From positions 1-39,151 of the IMG/VR virus record IMGVR_UViG_3300030380_005798: a DNA stretch of 39,151 nt. The stretch is one strand, 5' to 3'. The stretch is from a virus. The position numbers and the translations under genes were made by a program. Below the pieces are notes generated by a model. That model was not told the origin of the DNA. It ran no database searches and saw nothing but the letters and a program-made list of their open reading frames with translations. Below, one piece after another: positions 27,109 to 34,447 of this stretch (position 1 is the stretch's first letter; the number at the start of each line of letters is the position of its first letter).

Positions 27109-28017
27109 TACTATTGTTTGATTCAGAGCATCAAACTTCAGCCTAGCAACGTAGGAGCCCGTAAGCGATCCAAGAGTGCCATCAAGCACCGATGGATGAG
27201 TCTTTAAGGCTTCTGTATCAAGTGTGAAGATAACGGTGTTTTCTGAAGTGGTGTCTACAAGGCTCGATGTCTCAGCGTAACCGGAAACAGTAACTCTCGA
27301 AGCTAAGTTCCTATCATCATTTTGTTTGTAAATCTCAATCTGAGGATCGGTCACCAATGACTGTTTGAATAGATTGGTAATGCTACGATCTATATTTGCA
27401 TTCTCTAGAGTGAACTCATTTGTAAACTTGAGATCAACCTTGGAACCTAAAACAACGTGATTATTCTCAAGTCTGGTTGCAACTCTAAAGAGAAGGGGTT
27501 CCGTGACTGAGAAGAACCTATCATCTGTGAGAGTGAACTCGTTTATTACAGTGTCTAAATCAGATAATGATGTTCTCTTAACAGTCCAAACATCAATGTA
27601 ATCTCCAGTGGAATCTACTCTATTGGTGATTGTAGTGTCGCCTGAAAGGTTGAAAACACCACTCGCAGTGTCAGAGTTCAACACAACCGCATACTTACCA
27701 ACGTCTAACTTGTAGATACCCGAAGCATCGGTTACGTTATAATTTGAAGGGTTAAAGTCGATACTAGTTGTGTTAGCGTCGGCGCTAGGAGAGAAGTGCA
27801 TTAAAACTTCTCCAGTAACAGCGGTATCAATTTCCCCGTCTGACGTTATAACAGAGCTAGGGGATTCATTGTTTGATGCAGCAAAAATAGACACACCGCT
27901 GATTGAATGAGGGTCAGTGTATTGACCATCGTTGATAAAGTATAGTATCAAGGCTGTAGGTCCGAGAACGGTGGGCCTCTCATGCCTAGTAGTTACTGGA
28001 TTATCGTTGATTTTCAT
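27079..28017 (-). CDS. Unknown beta-rich virion protein
   Basis: This 312-aa protein is not recognised. Its composition (Thr, Asn, Asp, Ser, Val; few Cys or Trp) and repeated strand-like segments (SGIYKLDVGKYAVVLNSD, ENTVIFTLDTEAL, GSYVARLKFDALN) suggest stacked beta or Ig-like domains as in neck, tail or fibre proteins. The N-terminus has PTVLGPTALILYFINDGQYT. It starts one base after the stop of the frameshift extension (TAA then ATG), so it is in the same transcript as the gp26-like protein. Its last 30 bases overlap the end of the primase on the other strand; LAFIIR is the natural C-terminus. Confidence 0.6.
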   Translation of the reverse strand: MKINDNPVTTRHERPTVLGPTALILYFINDGQYTDPHSISGVSIFAASNNESPSSVITSDGEIDTAVTGEVLMHFSPSADANTTSIDFNPSNYNVTDASGIYKLDVGKYAVVLNSDTASGVFNLSGDTTITNRVDSTGDYIDVWTVKRTSLSDLDTVINEFTLTDDRFFSVTEPLLFRVATRLENNHVVLGSKVDLKFTNEFTLENANIDRSITNLFKQSLVTDPQIEIYKQNDDRNLASRVTVSGYAETSSLVDTTSENTVIFTLDTEALKTHPSVLDGTLGSLTGSYVARLKFDALNQTIVSNYLAFIIR

Positions 28018-28242
28018 TTAGCCTTGCATCCTTTGAATTTCATCTGTGTAAAATTTTAAGAAAGCTAACCGCTCCCTCTTAGTCATCCCCTTAACATCAT
28101 TGTAAGAAAATCCGACTTTACTTACTAATATGTAGGCTTGTTGAAGGAGATCCTCTGAGGATAAAACTTCGGTTAGCTCACCGAAAAAAAATTGACATCT
28201 AAAGGAATAGCCATTGTTTCGGTGTGTGAACACTCTGGGCAT
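28018..28242 (-). CDS. -1 frame extension of the gp26-like protein (tail-assembly chaperone, GT-like)
   Basis: This frame overlaps the end of the gp26-like gene by 70 bases and then runs 55 codons beyond the slippery site: FGELTEVLSSEDLLQQAYIL, a short middle, then GMTKRERLAFLKFY and EIQRMQG. The formal ATG at 28242 lies in the gp26-like coding region with no Shine-Dalgarno, and the 55 codons past the slip contain only one late Met, so independent translation is poorly supported. A -1 slip on T8 (28184-28191) gives a fusion of about 300 residues: gp26-like residues 1-245 plus 55 from here. The lambda G/GT pair and similar tail chaperones work this way. The small helical tail resembles such T-domains only in size and charge. 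Confidence 0.65.
   Translation of the reverse strand: MPRVFTHRNNGYSFRCQFFFGELTEVLSSEDLLQQAYILVSKVGFSYNDVKGMTKRERLAFLKFYTDEIQRMQG
28168..28191 (-). promoter_or_regulatory. Predicted -1 ribosomal frameshift site
   Basis: On the coding (minus) strand the frame reads AAT TTT TTT TCG, a run of eight T that includes a perfect T_TTT_TTT heptamer (A-run at 28184-28191 on plus). Next to it TTCGGT (28185-28180) pairs with ACCGAA (28173-28168) around a six-base loop GAGCTA, and the zero-frame TAA stop (28175-28173) lies at the loop/stem edge. The hairpin begins within the slippery run, closer than is usual for stimulatory structures, so its role is uncertain. Confidence 0.6.
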
Positions 28243-28919
28243 TCAAACACGAATCTAGGATCGATTCCGTATTCAGGCTTTCCAATTTCTGATATTAACT
28301 TCTTAGTGTCCAGAATATGCATTCTCTTTATTGCTTTGGATACGAATACAGGATCAGAGTTTCCGTTTATCGAGATAACGAAGCGATAAAGATTATTGTA
28401 GGAAGTGTCTACATCCTTTAAAAACACATCTTCCTTGCTCCTAGGAAACCTCACCACTGCCTTTACCTTTAGTTTGGGAAGATCAATCTCTCTAGGGTCT
28501 TGCAGATCATCAGGCACCTGATTCATATTCAAATGCTCGGACAAGACTAGCTCAGAACGAATATCGCTTTGACAGTTGGGACAAGTAATGTTGAAGTTGT
28601 AATTTTCTCCGTAGGATGCCTCTCTTACTTTCATCAGAAGAAAAATCTTATCCATGGATAAAAGCTCAGACACCTCAACTCCCTCTAGAGATTTTTCTAA
28701 GAGACTGCCTACAACGTCTTCGGTGGATCTGCTAGCTAATATTTTCTGCTCATCAAGATACGTCAAGGGTTTTACTTGAATACCTTGAAAGCCTTGATAA
28801 AATTTACCTTTTGAGGGTATGTCCAAAATTGTCATGGAATCCTCAGAATAAGATGAGAACAAATCATCTAGCTGAGAATCCCTGCTATTTTTCTCTATTA
28901 TTGGTTTATTTTCTGACAT
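28173..28919 (-). CDS. gp26-like baseplate/tail assembly protein with four-Cys zinc site
   Basis: This 248-aa protein resembles the T4 baseplate protein family that includes gp26. Residues about 30-60 read MTILDIPSKGKFYQGFQGIQ with VKPLTYLDEQKIL, a segment conserved in that family. Cys113 and Cys116 (CPNC) and Cys227 and Cys230 (CPEC) form a split zinc knuckle, as expected for the family. The role in T4 is assembly of the baseplate hub. The zero-frame protein ends six codons after the slippery run (NFFSVS). A -1 shift at that run would extend it into the 28018-28242 frame. The start is preceded by AATAGGTTACAT, a weak ribosome-binding site, and is divergent from the helicase gene at 28956. 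Confidence 0.75.
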   Translation of the reverse strand: MSENKPIIEKNSRDSQLDDLFSSYSEDSMTILDIPSKGKFYQGFQGIQVKPLTYLDEQKILASRSTEDVVGSLLEKSLEGVEVSELLSMDKIFLLMKVREASYGENYNFNITCPNCQSDIRSELVLSEHLNMNQVPDDLQDPREIDLPKLKVKAVVRFPRSKEDVFLKDVDTSYNNLYRFVISINGNSDPVFVSKAIKRMHILDTKKLISEIGKPEYGIDPRFVFECPECSHTETMAIPLDVNFFSVS

Positions 28920-28943
28920 ATGTAACCTATTATGTGGTATAGT

Positions 28944-28958
28944 CTATTATAGTATATG
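28944..28958 (+). promoter_or_regulatory. Leader element, third copy (shorter)
   Basis: CTATTATA begins at 28944, exactly 12 bases before the ATG of the helicase gene, the same distance as CTATTTATA in the two 24-base elements. No Shine-Dalgarno lies between. TATTAT, one mismatch from the -10 consensus, sits 11 bases before the ATG. The reverse strand contains an exact TATAAT (28946-28951) that could serve the gp26-like gene. The similarity outside CTATT-ATA is weak. Confidence 0.35.
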
Positions 28959-30350
28959 AAAATCATACTAGGTAACTTAACATCCACTCTAGAAACCGAT
29001 AATCCCGATCTTATCTTAAATTTAAGGGATAAGTATTCTTTTCCGGTTCCAGGTCACGAATACTCTCAAGCTTACAAAAATAGAAGATGGGACGGAAAGA
29101 AAAGGTATTTCTCCGGTAAAGGTAAATTCAGGACTGGCCTTTTAAATAGGATTGTTAAAGATCTTGAGCAAGTCGGTGCTAACAACATTCAATGGGAAAA
29201 CAAGCCTGAACCTGAAGAGTTTTTCTTACCTGAAGTAGGTAACTTTGAATACCGGGAATACCAAGAAAGAGCCATATATCAATGTCTAAAAAGAAGACGA
29301 GCGATTGTGGACAGCCCGACAGGGTCTGGGAAAACTCTAATTATGGCGGGTTGTTTAGCTGCTTTGCAGTGGGGCGATAATCCTAAGGCTGTTGTGCTTT
29401 TTAGAGAAAAAGGTATCCTTAATCAAACTTATGAATTTTTCAAGAAATGTGGTATTAAAAACTTGGGTTACAATTCTGGGGAGGGTTACCTGCATGGACA
29501 GGTGATGTTGTCAACCGTTCAAAGTATTGAAAAGATAATTGATACACATCTTCAAGATACAGAAATTTTAATGGTTGATGAGGCTCATCAATTCTGTAAA
29601 GGGGATACAACAATAGCCGCCATAGAAAGTTTTCCTAATGCATCATATAGGCTGGCTTTTACGGCAACACCCCCTAGAGAAAGAGCAAAGGATATTAATG
29701 CTCGGATGGTTCTGGAGGGAGCGTTTGGCCCTGTTTACACTACTAGAACTGCGGAAGACCTAATCAAGGATGGATCCCTTGCAAAGCCCATTATTCAGAT
29801 GGTGGACAATACTAGTATATCAGTTAGTGAAGCAGTAGAACATGATTTATCTTACATCGATATCTACGATAAATACGTAGTAAATTGCGACACTCGCAAC
29901 GATAAAATTAAAACAATTGTGTCAAAGGTGTATCAATCCAACCCTAAGGCTAAGATTCTGATTCTTGTGAAGAACTTGCAGCACATTGAAAACTTACGAG
30001 ATAGAATTGATAACTGCTACACTATCGAGGGTAAAGACGATATTGATAGTAGATACGATATAATCAATCAGTTTGTAAAAGATGAAAAGCCTGCTACAAT
30101 CATTGGAACAAACGTCATGCAGACTGGTATCAGCATCGATGAGATCACTCATATGATTAATGCTAGAGGTCTGTCGGGTGAAGTTCCAACAGTACAAGGT
30201 TTAGGCAGAGGCATCCGTAAAGCAGAGGGTAAAGACACCATGTATTTCTATGACTTCTACGATCATGCCCCTTATCTAGAGAACCACTCTAAGCAAAGGT
30301 TACAACACTATAGAAGGTTAAATTTTGAGGTAAACAATGTCCGATTCTAA
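28956..30350 (+). CDS. uvsW: UvsW-like superfamily 2 helicase
   Basis: This 464-aa protein is an SF2 DNA helicase. An N-terminal domain of about 95 residues (with NRRWDGKKRYF and FRTGLLNRIV) matches the DNA-binding N-domain of T4 UvsW. Then come the helicase motifs: FEYREYQERA (Q-like), PTGSGKT at 121-127, DEAH at 208-211, FTATPP at 235-240, a TGISIDE segment and VQGLGRGIRK near 412-421. UvsW (503 aa in T4) unwinds R-loops and branched intermediates and promotes the switch to recombination-dependent replication. It is in the opposite direction to all neighbouring virion genes, and its last 14 bases overlap the start of the next plus-strand gene. Confidence is high for SF2 and good for UvsW. 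Confidence 0.88.
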   Translation: MKIILGNLTSTLETDNPDLILNLRDKYSFPVPGHEYSQAYKNRRWDGKKRYFSGKGKFRTGLLNRIVKDLEQVGANNIQWENKPEPEEFFLPEVGNFEYREYQERAIYQCLKRRRAIVDSPTGSGKTLIMAGCLAALQWGDNPKAVVLFREKGILNQTYEFFKKCGIKNLGYNSGEGYLHGQVMLSTVQSIEKIIDTHLQDTEILMVDEAHQFCKGDTTIAAIESFPNASYRLAFTATPPRERAKDINARMVLEGAFGPVYTTRTAEDLIKDGSLAKPIIQMVDNTSISVSEAVEHDLSYIDIYDKYVVNCDTRNDKIKTIVSKVYQSNPKAKILILVKNLQHIENLRDRIDNCYTIEGKDDIDSRYDIINQFVKDEKPATIIGTNVMQTGISIDEITHMINARGLSGEVPTVQGLGRGIRKAEGKDTMYFYDFYDHAPYLENHSKQRLQHYRRLNFEVNNVRF

Positions 30351-30582
30351 TATTATTACAAAAGAAGTTCAAGTTGATACAATCAACAAAGTTACGAAAG
30401 ATCAACAGAACATGATCGACGGTTGCATTGATATCCTTAAAAGTATTAAGGATGATAAAACAATCAATGAATCAACCTTAAAAAACTTAACTAGCCTAAT
30501 CAGAGAACTGGACTCTTTAAGAGAACTATTCTACACACGCTTATTCAATTCGCTTAAGCGTGGTGATATGCTTTTAGGTTAG
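30337..30582 (+). CDS. Small 81-aa helical protein downstream of the helicase
   Basis: Unlike the operon heads it has a readable ribosome-binding site (GAGGT, nine bases before ATG). The product is helical and charged (MSDSNIITKEVQVDTINKVT, later NLTSLIRELDSLRELFYTRL) with no cysteine. It overlaps the helicase end by 14 bases and its own stop overlaps the stop of the convergent fibre gene by four bases (TTAG). T4 encodes a small helical protein, UvsW.1, directly after UvsW; the position and size fit, but I see no diagnostic sequence, so this is only a suggestion. Confidence 0.6.
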   Translation: MSDSNIITKEVQVDTINKVTKDQQNMIDGCIDILKSIKDDKTINESTLKNLTSLIRELDSLRELFYTRLFNSLKRGDMLLG

Positions 30583-32750
30583 GCCGGATCAGGTATCAGT
30601 GTAACTCTAAACTGATCCACGGTAACTGTTTGCGCCGAATTAGCTTGTTGAGCCTCAAGAGATAAAGCTAATGCAGTGCTCTCATCAGCAGCAACGACAT
30701 CATTTGTGATTTGACCGACGCGGTGTGTACCTGCCCAACTACCTCTACCAGCCGCCGAGCTTGAGCCTGTCGATTGTGTGAAATTAGCGGTTACTAACTG
30801 CTTATCAGTTGCCGTTTTTGATATCTGAATATGCATGGTATACACAGTCATGTCGGAAAACGTGCCCTGAGATATATTGGAATTTAGTATGTTGGTGCCG
30901 CCTATTTTAAAGTTCCATCTAAGATTTGAACCCTGTGCAAGCTGGCGACCTCTAATCCTAATATCGATGTCACCTATTGCGAGAGAGTTAGCAGGTAGAG
31001 TAAAAGATACAAGCTCTGCAAGGCTGGTAGAGTTAGACGATGCTACCGGGGCTCCAACTTCTCTATGAAGAACCATGGGGACTCCTGCACCCGTCAGGCT
31101 TGTGTAATCAGGAATATTTAGATCACCCGATAGGTTTATTTCATTTGCAGTAACACTTAAAGTGGTTGCCGATTCACCTACAAATGGAGCTAATGTATTT
31201 GCTACAATATTGGTTCCGGTTACATTTGTTGCTCCAACATTCGTAAAGCTACCAAGCGTGCCTAGAACCGAAGTCCCTCCTCTCACTGTAGGGGCTGACA
31301 CTTGAGTTGTCGCAGTTACATTTGTGCCTGTTATCGAAGTACCTAATATGTTTACGCCTGTTATACTGGCCGAAGAAACGCTCGTTGTTGCTGATATGTT
31401 TACCGCACGAATGTTTAGACCATCCTCAGAATTTGGCACGATGTTTTTAGCTATGATACCAGAGGTTGAGATGTTGTTGTTAACTGTCAACTCTGTCATA
31501 GCTCTGGTACCGGCAGACAACACATACTGAGGGTGATCATCGTCACCTAGACCTGAAAGAGCTAATCCGTGGTCAATTGCTGCCGCAAGTCCAAGCGAAT
31601 CGCCTTCAAAGTCATTGCCCCCTTCTCCTTTAACATTGAAAAACTGAGGAGGCGACAAAGCCTTCCACTGACCTCCCGCTCTTACTAGGGTCATACCATT
31701 TTCAACAGAGGTGTAACCTACGTCTCCAATCGTATTTAAATTATTTGCAGCAAGACCCTCATCGAAGAGTGTGGCTGAGGTAACTTTATCAGCGAACTTA
31801 CCACTACCATTTGCAGTGATGATATCACCTGCGCCTGCACTACCTATATCAACTACTATATTCTTAGCGGCAATGCCATTATCAAAGAAAGTGCTTGATG
31901 TGGTTTTATTAGAAAAATTGTTAGAACCGTCAGCAGTGATAATGTCGCCCGCGTTTGGTGTAGTGCTGTTAACTACAATACCTTTTGCTGCGATTCCATT
32001 ATCGAAGAGTGTGCCAGAACTTACTTTACTAGAGAAATTTGAACCACCCCCTGGGATAACTAAAATGTCTCCGGGGCTCCCTGTTTGATTAGGTATAGCA
32101 GCATTAGCAGTAGTATTAGCTGCCACACCTAAAGCAATATCGCTGTTGACTCCGGCTGCTAATTGATCTTCTCCAATAGCGTCATCAGCTATCTCAGAAG
32201 CTGTTAATTTGTTACTTTGTAAGCGAGTTTTTATTTCACCGGCTGTTTGATCTGCTGTAGCACCATTCTCTACATTCAATATTGATCTAGCTTGTGTTGG
32301 GGACAATGCCTCTACACTTCCGGTGCTTGCGGTATCTCTGCCAAGTATCGTGTCAGTTGATATGTTTTGAAATTTGTCAAAGGTAACAGCGTCGTTATCA
32401 ATTTCACTCGTTCCAACTGAAGTAGTTAAGATACTTTTTGCTGCGATTCCATTATCGAAGAAAGTGCTTGATGTGGTTTTATTAGAAAAATTGTTAGAAC
32501 CGTCAGCAGTGATAATGTCACCGGCAGTAGGGCTTACTGGAGGAGTATAGCCGCCACCACCGCCACCACCAGGATTAGGTAGTGTCGAAGGGCAAAACTG
32601 AGTTCCATCCCAAATTAGAGCTTGATTCCCAGTGGGAGTTGTATCACAAACATCTCCAAGATCAGCAGAACTTAGAGTGAATTGTCCCAACCCTGAAGCG
32701 ACGCCATTATTGTCAGTAATGAGTCCTAATGGTATTCTTTCAAGAGCCAT
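30579..32750 (-). CDS. Repeat-containing tail fibre / virion protein with jelly-roll-like tip
   Basis: This 723-aa protein has a short N-terminus, a (Gly)7 hinge near residue 65, four copies of a 30-odd residue repeat and a globular end. The repeat core is AGDIITADGSNNFSNKTTSS followed by FFDNGIAAK; copies start near residues 75, 227, 263 and 307. Between them lies a segment with LSPTQARSILNVENGATADQ and KLTASEIADDAIGEDQLAAG, a style common in marine T4-like phage fibres. Residues about 440-545 repeat (V/I)xGTxITGTNVTATT-like units typical of a triple beta-helix shaft. From 558 (VLHREVGAPV) to the end there is a beta-sandwich-like tip. It starts after TAGGAAAATAA, a usable ribosome-binding site. 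It could be a head or neck fibre rather than a tail fibre. Confidence 0.7.
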   Translation of the reverse strand: MALERIPLGLITDNNGVASGLGQFTLSSADLGDVCDTTPTGNQALIWDGTQFCPSTLPNPGGGGGGGYTPPVSPTAGDIITADGSNNFSNKTTSSTFFDNGIAAKSILTTSVGTSEIDNDAVTFDKFQNISTDTILGRDTASTGSVEALSPTQARSILNVENGATADQTAGEIKTRLQSNKLTASEIADDAIGEDQLAAGVNSDIALGVAANTTANAAIPNQTGSPGDILVIPGGGSNFSSKVSSGTLFDNGIAAKGIVVNSTTPNAGDIITADGSNNFSNKTTSSTFFDNGIAAKNIVVDIGSAGAGDIITANGSGKFADKVTSATLFDEGLAANNLNTIGDVGYTSVENGMTLVRAGGQWKALSPPQFFNVKGEGGNDFEGDSLGLAAAIDHGLALSGLGDDDHPQYVLSAGTRAMTELTVNNNISTSGIIAKNIVPNSEDGLNIRAVNISATTSVSSASITGVNILGTSITGTNVTATTQVSAPTVRGGTSVLGTLGSFTNVGATNVTGTNIVANTLAPFVGESATTLSVTANEINLSGDLNIPDYTSLTGAGVPMVLHREVGAPVASSNSTSLAELVSFTLPANSLAIGDIDIRIRGRQLAQGSNLRWNFKIGGTNILNSNISQGTFSDMTVYTMHIQISKTATDKQLVTANFTQSTGSSSAAGRGSWAGTHRVGQITNDVVAADESTALALSLEAQQANSAQTVTVDQFRVTLIPDPA
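31885..31946 (-). repeat. 62-bp direct repeat in the fibre gene, copy A
   Basis: This 62-base stretch is identical to 32458-32519, about 573 bases apart in the same orientation and the same frame. It encodes the SNNFSNKTTSSTFFD part of the fibre repeat. Base identity rather than only residue identity indicates recent duplication or conversion. Confidence 0.9.
32458..32519 (-). repeat. 62-bp direct repeat in the fibre gene, copy B
   Basis: Identical to 31885-31946. Its left neighbour, TTTTGCTGCGATTCCATTAT, is instead shared with a third repeat unit at 31983-32002, so copy B is a mosaic of two other units. Confidence 0.9.
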
Positions 32751-32758
32751 TTATTTTC

Positions 32759-34426
32759 CTATGTTTTGTATTGCTCAGGATCTTTATCTTCTTTATCTTC
32801 ATCCTCGTCATCATCATCAGACTTGATGTCAGAAAGCATGTCTTCAAGCTTGGAAAGTAAGGATGTTAGATCATCTTGACTCATCTCCTCCTCTTTCTCT
32901 TCCTCCTCCTGCGGAGGCTCTGCTGGCATGTCGGAACCCATTTCATTATCGCCTTCGGGCTCTTCACTCTTCACTTCTTCAGCGGCATCCTCAGCATCCA
33001 TGTTAGGCTCTTCCATTGGAACCTCAGCATCGCTATCTAACTGATCAGGGCTACCCATTGTATCTGGAGTGTCTTCCCCACCCATGTCTTCACCTTGATC
33101 CTCAATCTCATCTGCGGCTTTCTCTACAGCAGGAACGAGCATTTGTAAAACCTCTCCGATTTTACCGAGATCGTCAGCTACTTTGGAGAAGTCCATGTAA
33201 TCCATGAGGCTAGCTTCATTCAGAGTATCTGCGTGTCCCGCATCTCCGAATACTCCTTCAAGGAAGGAAGCCAAGTCAATGGTTTCAGCACCATTTTTAG
33301 CTTGAAGAGAGTTTACAAACTCTGTCAATGTTTTTTCGATAAGAGAATCAGCAGGTGCATGCTTTGCAATTTGCGATATAATCTCACCTTCAGTCAGAGC
33401 CAGGGTTCTAAATGTGGGCACTTCGTCCAGCTTGCGAACGTCAATTCCGTATTTCTCGTTGAGAACGTCAAGCACATAACCCTTGATGGGCTTCTTCATT
33501 TCATAAATCTTACTAGCAAACTTACTAAGATCTTTTTTGGTTATCTTAAGCTCGTTGATCGACAAGCAGTTACCAATGAGGGATGTGATCTGCTTCTTGG
33601 TCGCTAATGCAAGGTAAGGAGCATCAGAAATGGTTTGAGCTACTTGATGTCTAATAGCATCGGTGTCATTCTCAAATATCATGGAGGCTAAATCTTGAAC
33701 ACTGTTGTTATCAATCCAAATGTTTTCAAAGTTTTGTTTAGCCTCTAACATTTCTTTTTGAATAAGCTCTTTTCTGCAAAGGTGCTCGTAAAGGTTTGTC
33801 TTACCAACAAATTTAACTTCAATGTCGCCCTGCTCTTGTAGTTCTTCAACCGTTCTCTTTGGAAGATCAAAACTGGTAGATACAAGGTTTACAAGCTTCA
33901 TACCCGTCTTCATGCCAACAGAGTTGAGAAGTTCTTCGTTCTCTTTGAGGAATGTTACTAACTGATCTCTAATCTCTTCTACACGCTGAAACTCCTTAGA
34001 AGAGACAATTTTTGTAGATTCACCGAATCTTTCTTTCTTCTCTTGAAGTCTGTGCTTAATTCTTTCGTAAGTGAGCTTAGTCTCATACATTGAAAGAATT
34101 TTATCAAAGGACCCTTCAGCAGTCTGATAATCGTCTTCTAAGAGGTTAGATAAGACAGTCATCACTCGCTTATCAGTTGCTTCCTCGAAAGCTTTCTTAT
34201 TCTCTAAGATTTCAGCATCGTCAACAGTAACCTTAGAAAGCTTTAGTGTCGGCTTGAAAGAATACTTACCGCCAATCACTGAGCCATTTTCGGTTAAATA
34301 GGTTGCTACACCATCCTCAACAGAGAACAGTTCAACATTCTCCCTAAGAGTACGAGCTAAGTAGTCTCCGATCTTCAGAAGATTACTGAACTCTTTTCCA
34401 CGATTTTCAATCAGATTCGTTAACAT
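32759..34426 (-). CDS. Acidic-tailed head protein, scaffold/prohead-core candidate
   Basis: This 555-aa protein follows the portal gene by 21 bases. Residues 1-400 are mostly charged helices (YERIKHRLQEKKERFGES, EEIRDQLVTFLKENEELL). Residues about 440-555 are extremely acidic, with runs of Glu and Asp (QEEEEKEEEMSQDD, SDDDDEDEDKEDKD). Helical proteins with acidic ends next to a portal gene are typical of prohead core or scaffold proteins, and in T4 the portal is followed by core/protease genes gp67, gp68, gp21 and gp22. No serine-protease motif is visible, so gp21 is unlikely. It could also be a portal-associated accessory protein. The function is inferred from position and composition. Confidence 0.5.
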   Translation of the reverse strand: MLTNLIENRGKEFSNLLKIGDYLARTLRENVELFSVEDGVATYLTENGSVIGGKYSFKPTLKLSKVTVDDAEILENKKAFEEATDKRVMTVLSNLLEDDYQTAEGSFDKILSMYETKLTYERIKHRLQEKKERFGESTKIVSSKEFQRVEEIRDQLVTFLKENEELLNSVGMKTGMKLVNLVSTSFDLPKRTVEELQEQGDIEVKFVGKTNLYEHLCRKELIQKEMLEAKQNFENIWIDNNSVQDLASMIFENDTDAIRHQVAQTISDAPYLALATKKQITSLIGNCLSINELKITKKDLSKFASKIYEMKKPIKGYVLDVLNEKYGIDVRKLDEVPTFRTLALTEGEIISQIAKHAPADSLIEKTLTEFVNSLQAKNGAETIDLASFLEGVFGDAGHADTLNEASLMDYMDFSKVADDLGKIGEVLQMLVPAVEKAADEIEDQGEDMGGEDTPDTMGSPDQLDSDAEVPMEEPNMDAEDAAEEVKSEEPEGDNEMGSDMPAEPPQEEEEKEEEMSQDDLTSLLSKLEDMLSDIKSDDDDEDEDKEDKDPEQYKT

Positions 34427-34447
34427 AATAAATATACTTATTCAAAA

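Noticed and set aside
28018-28242. Reading the downstream frame as T4 gp51
   Set aside because: T4 gp51 is about 249 aa and this frame gives only 55-74 residues; the frameshift explanation fits better.
31885-32519. Direct repeats that might suggest a CRISPR array
   Set aside because: There are only two exact copies, both in frame within a fibre gene, with no regular spacers.
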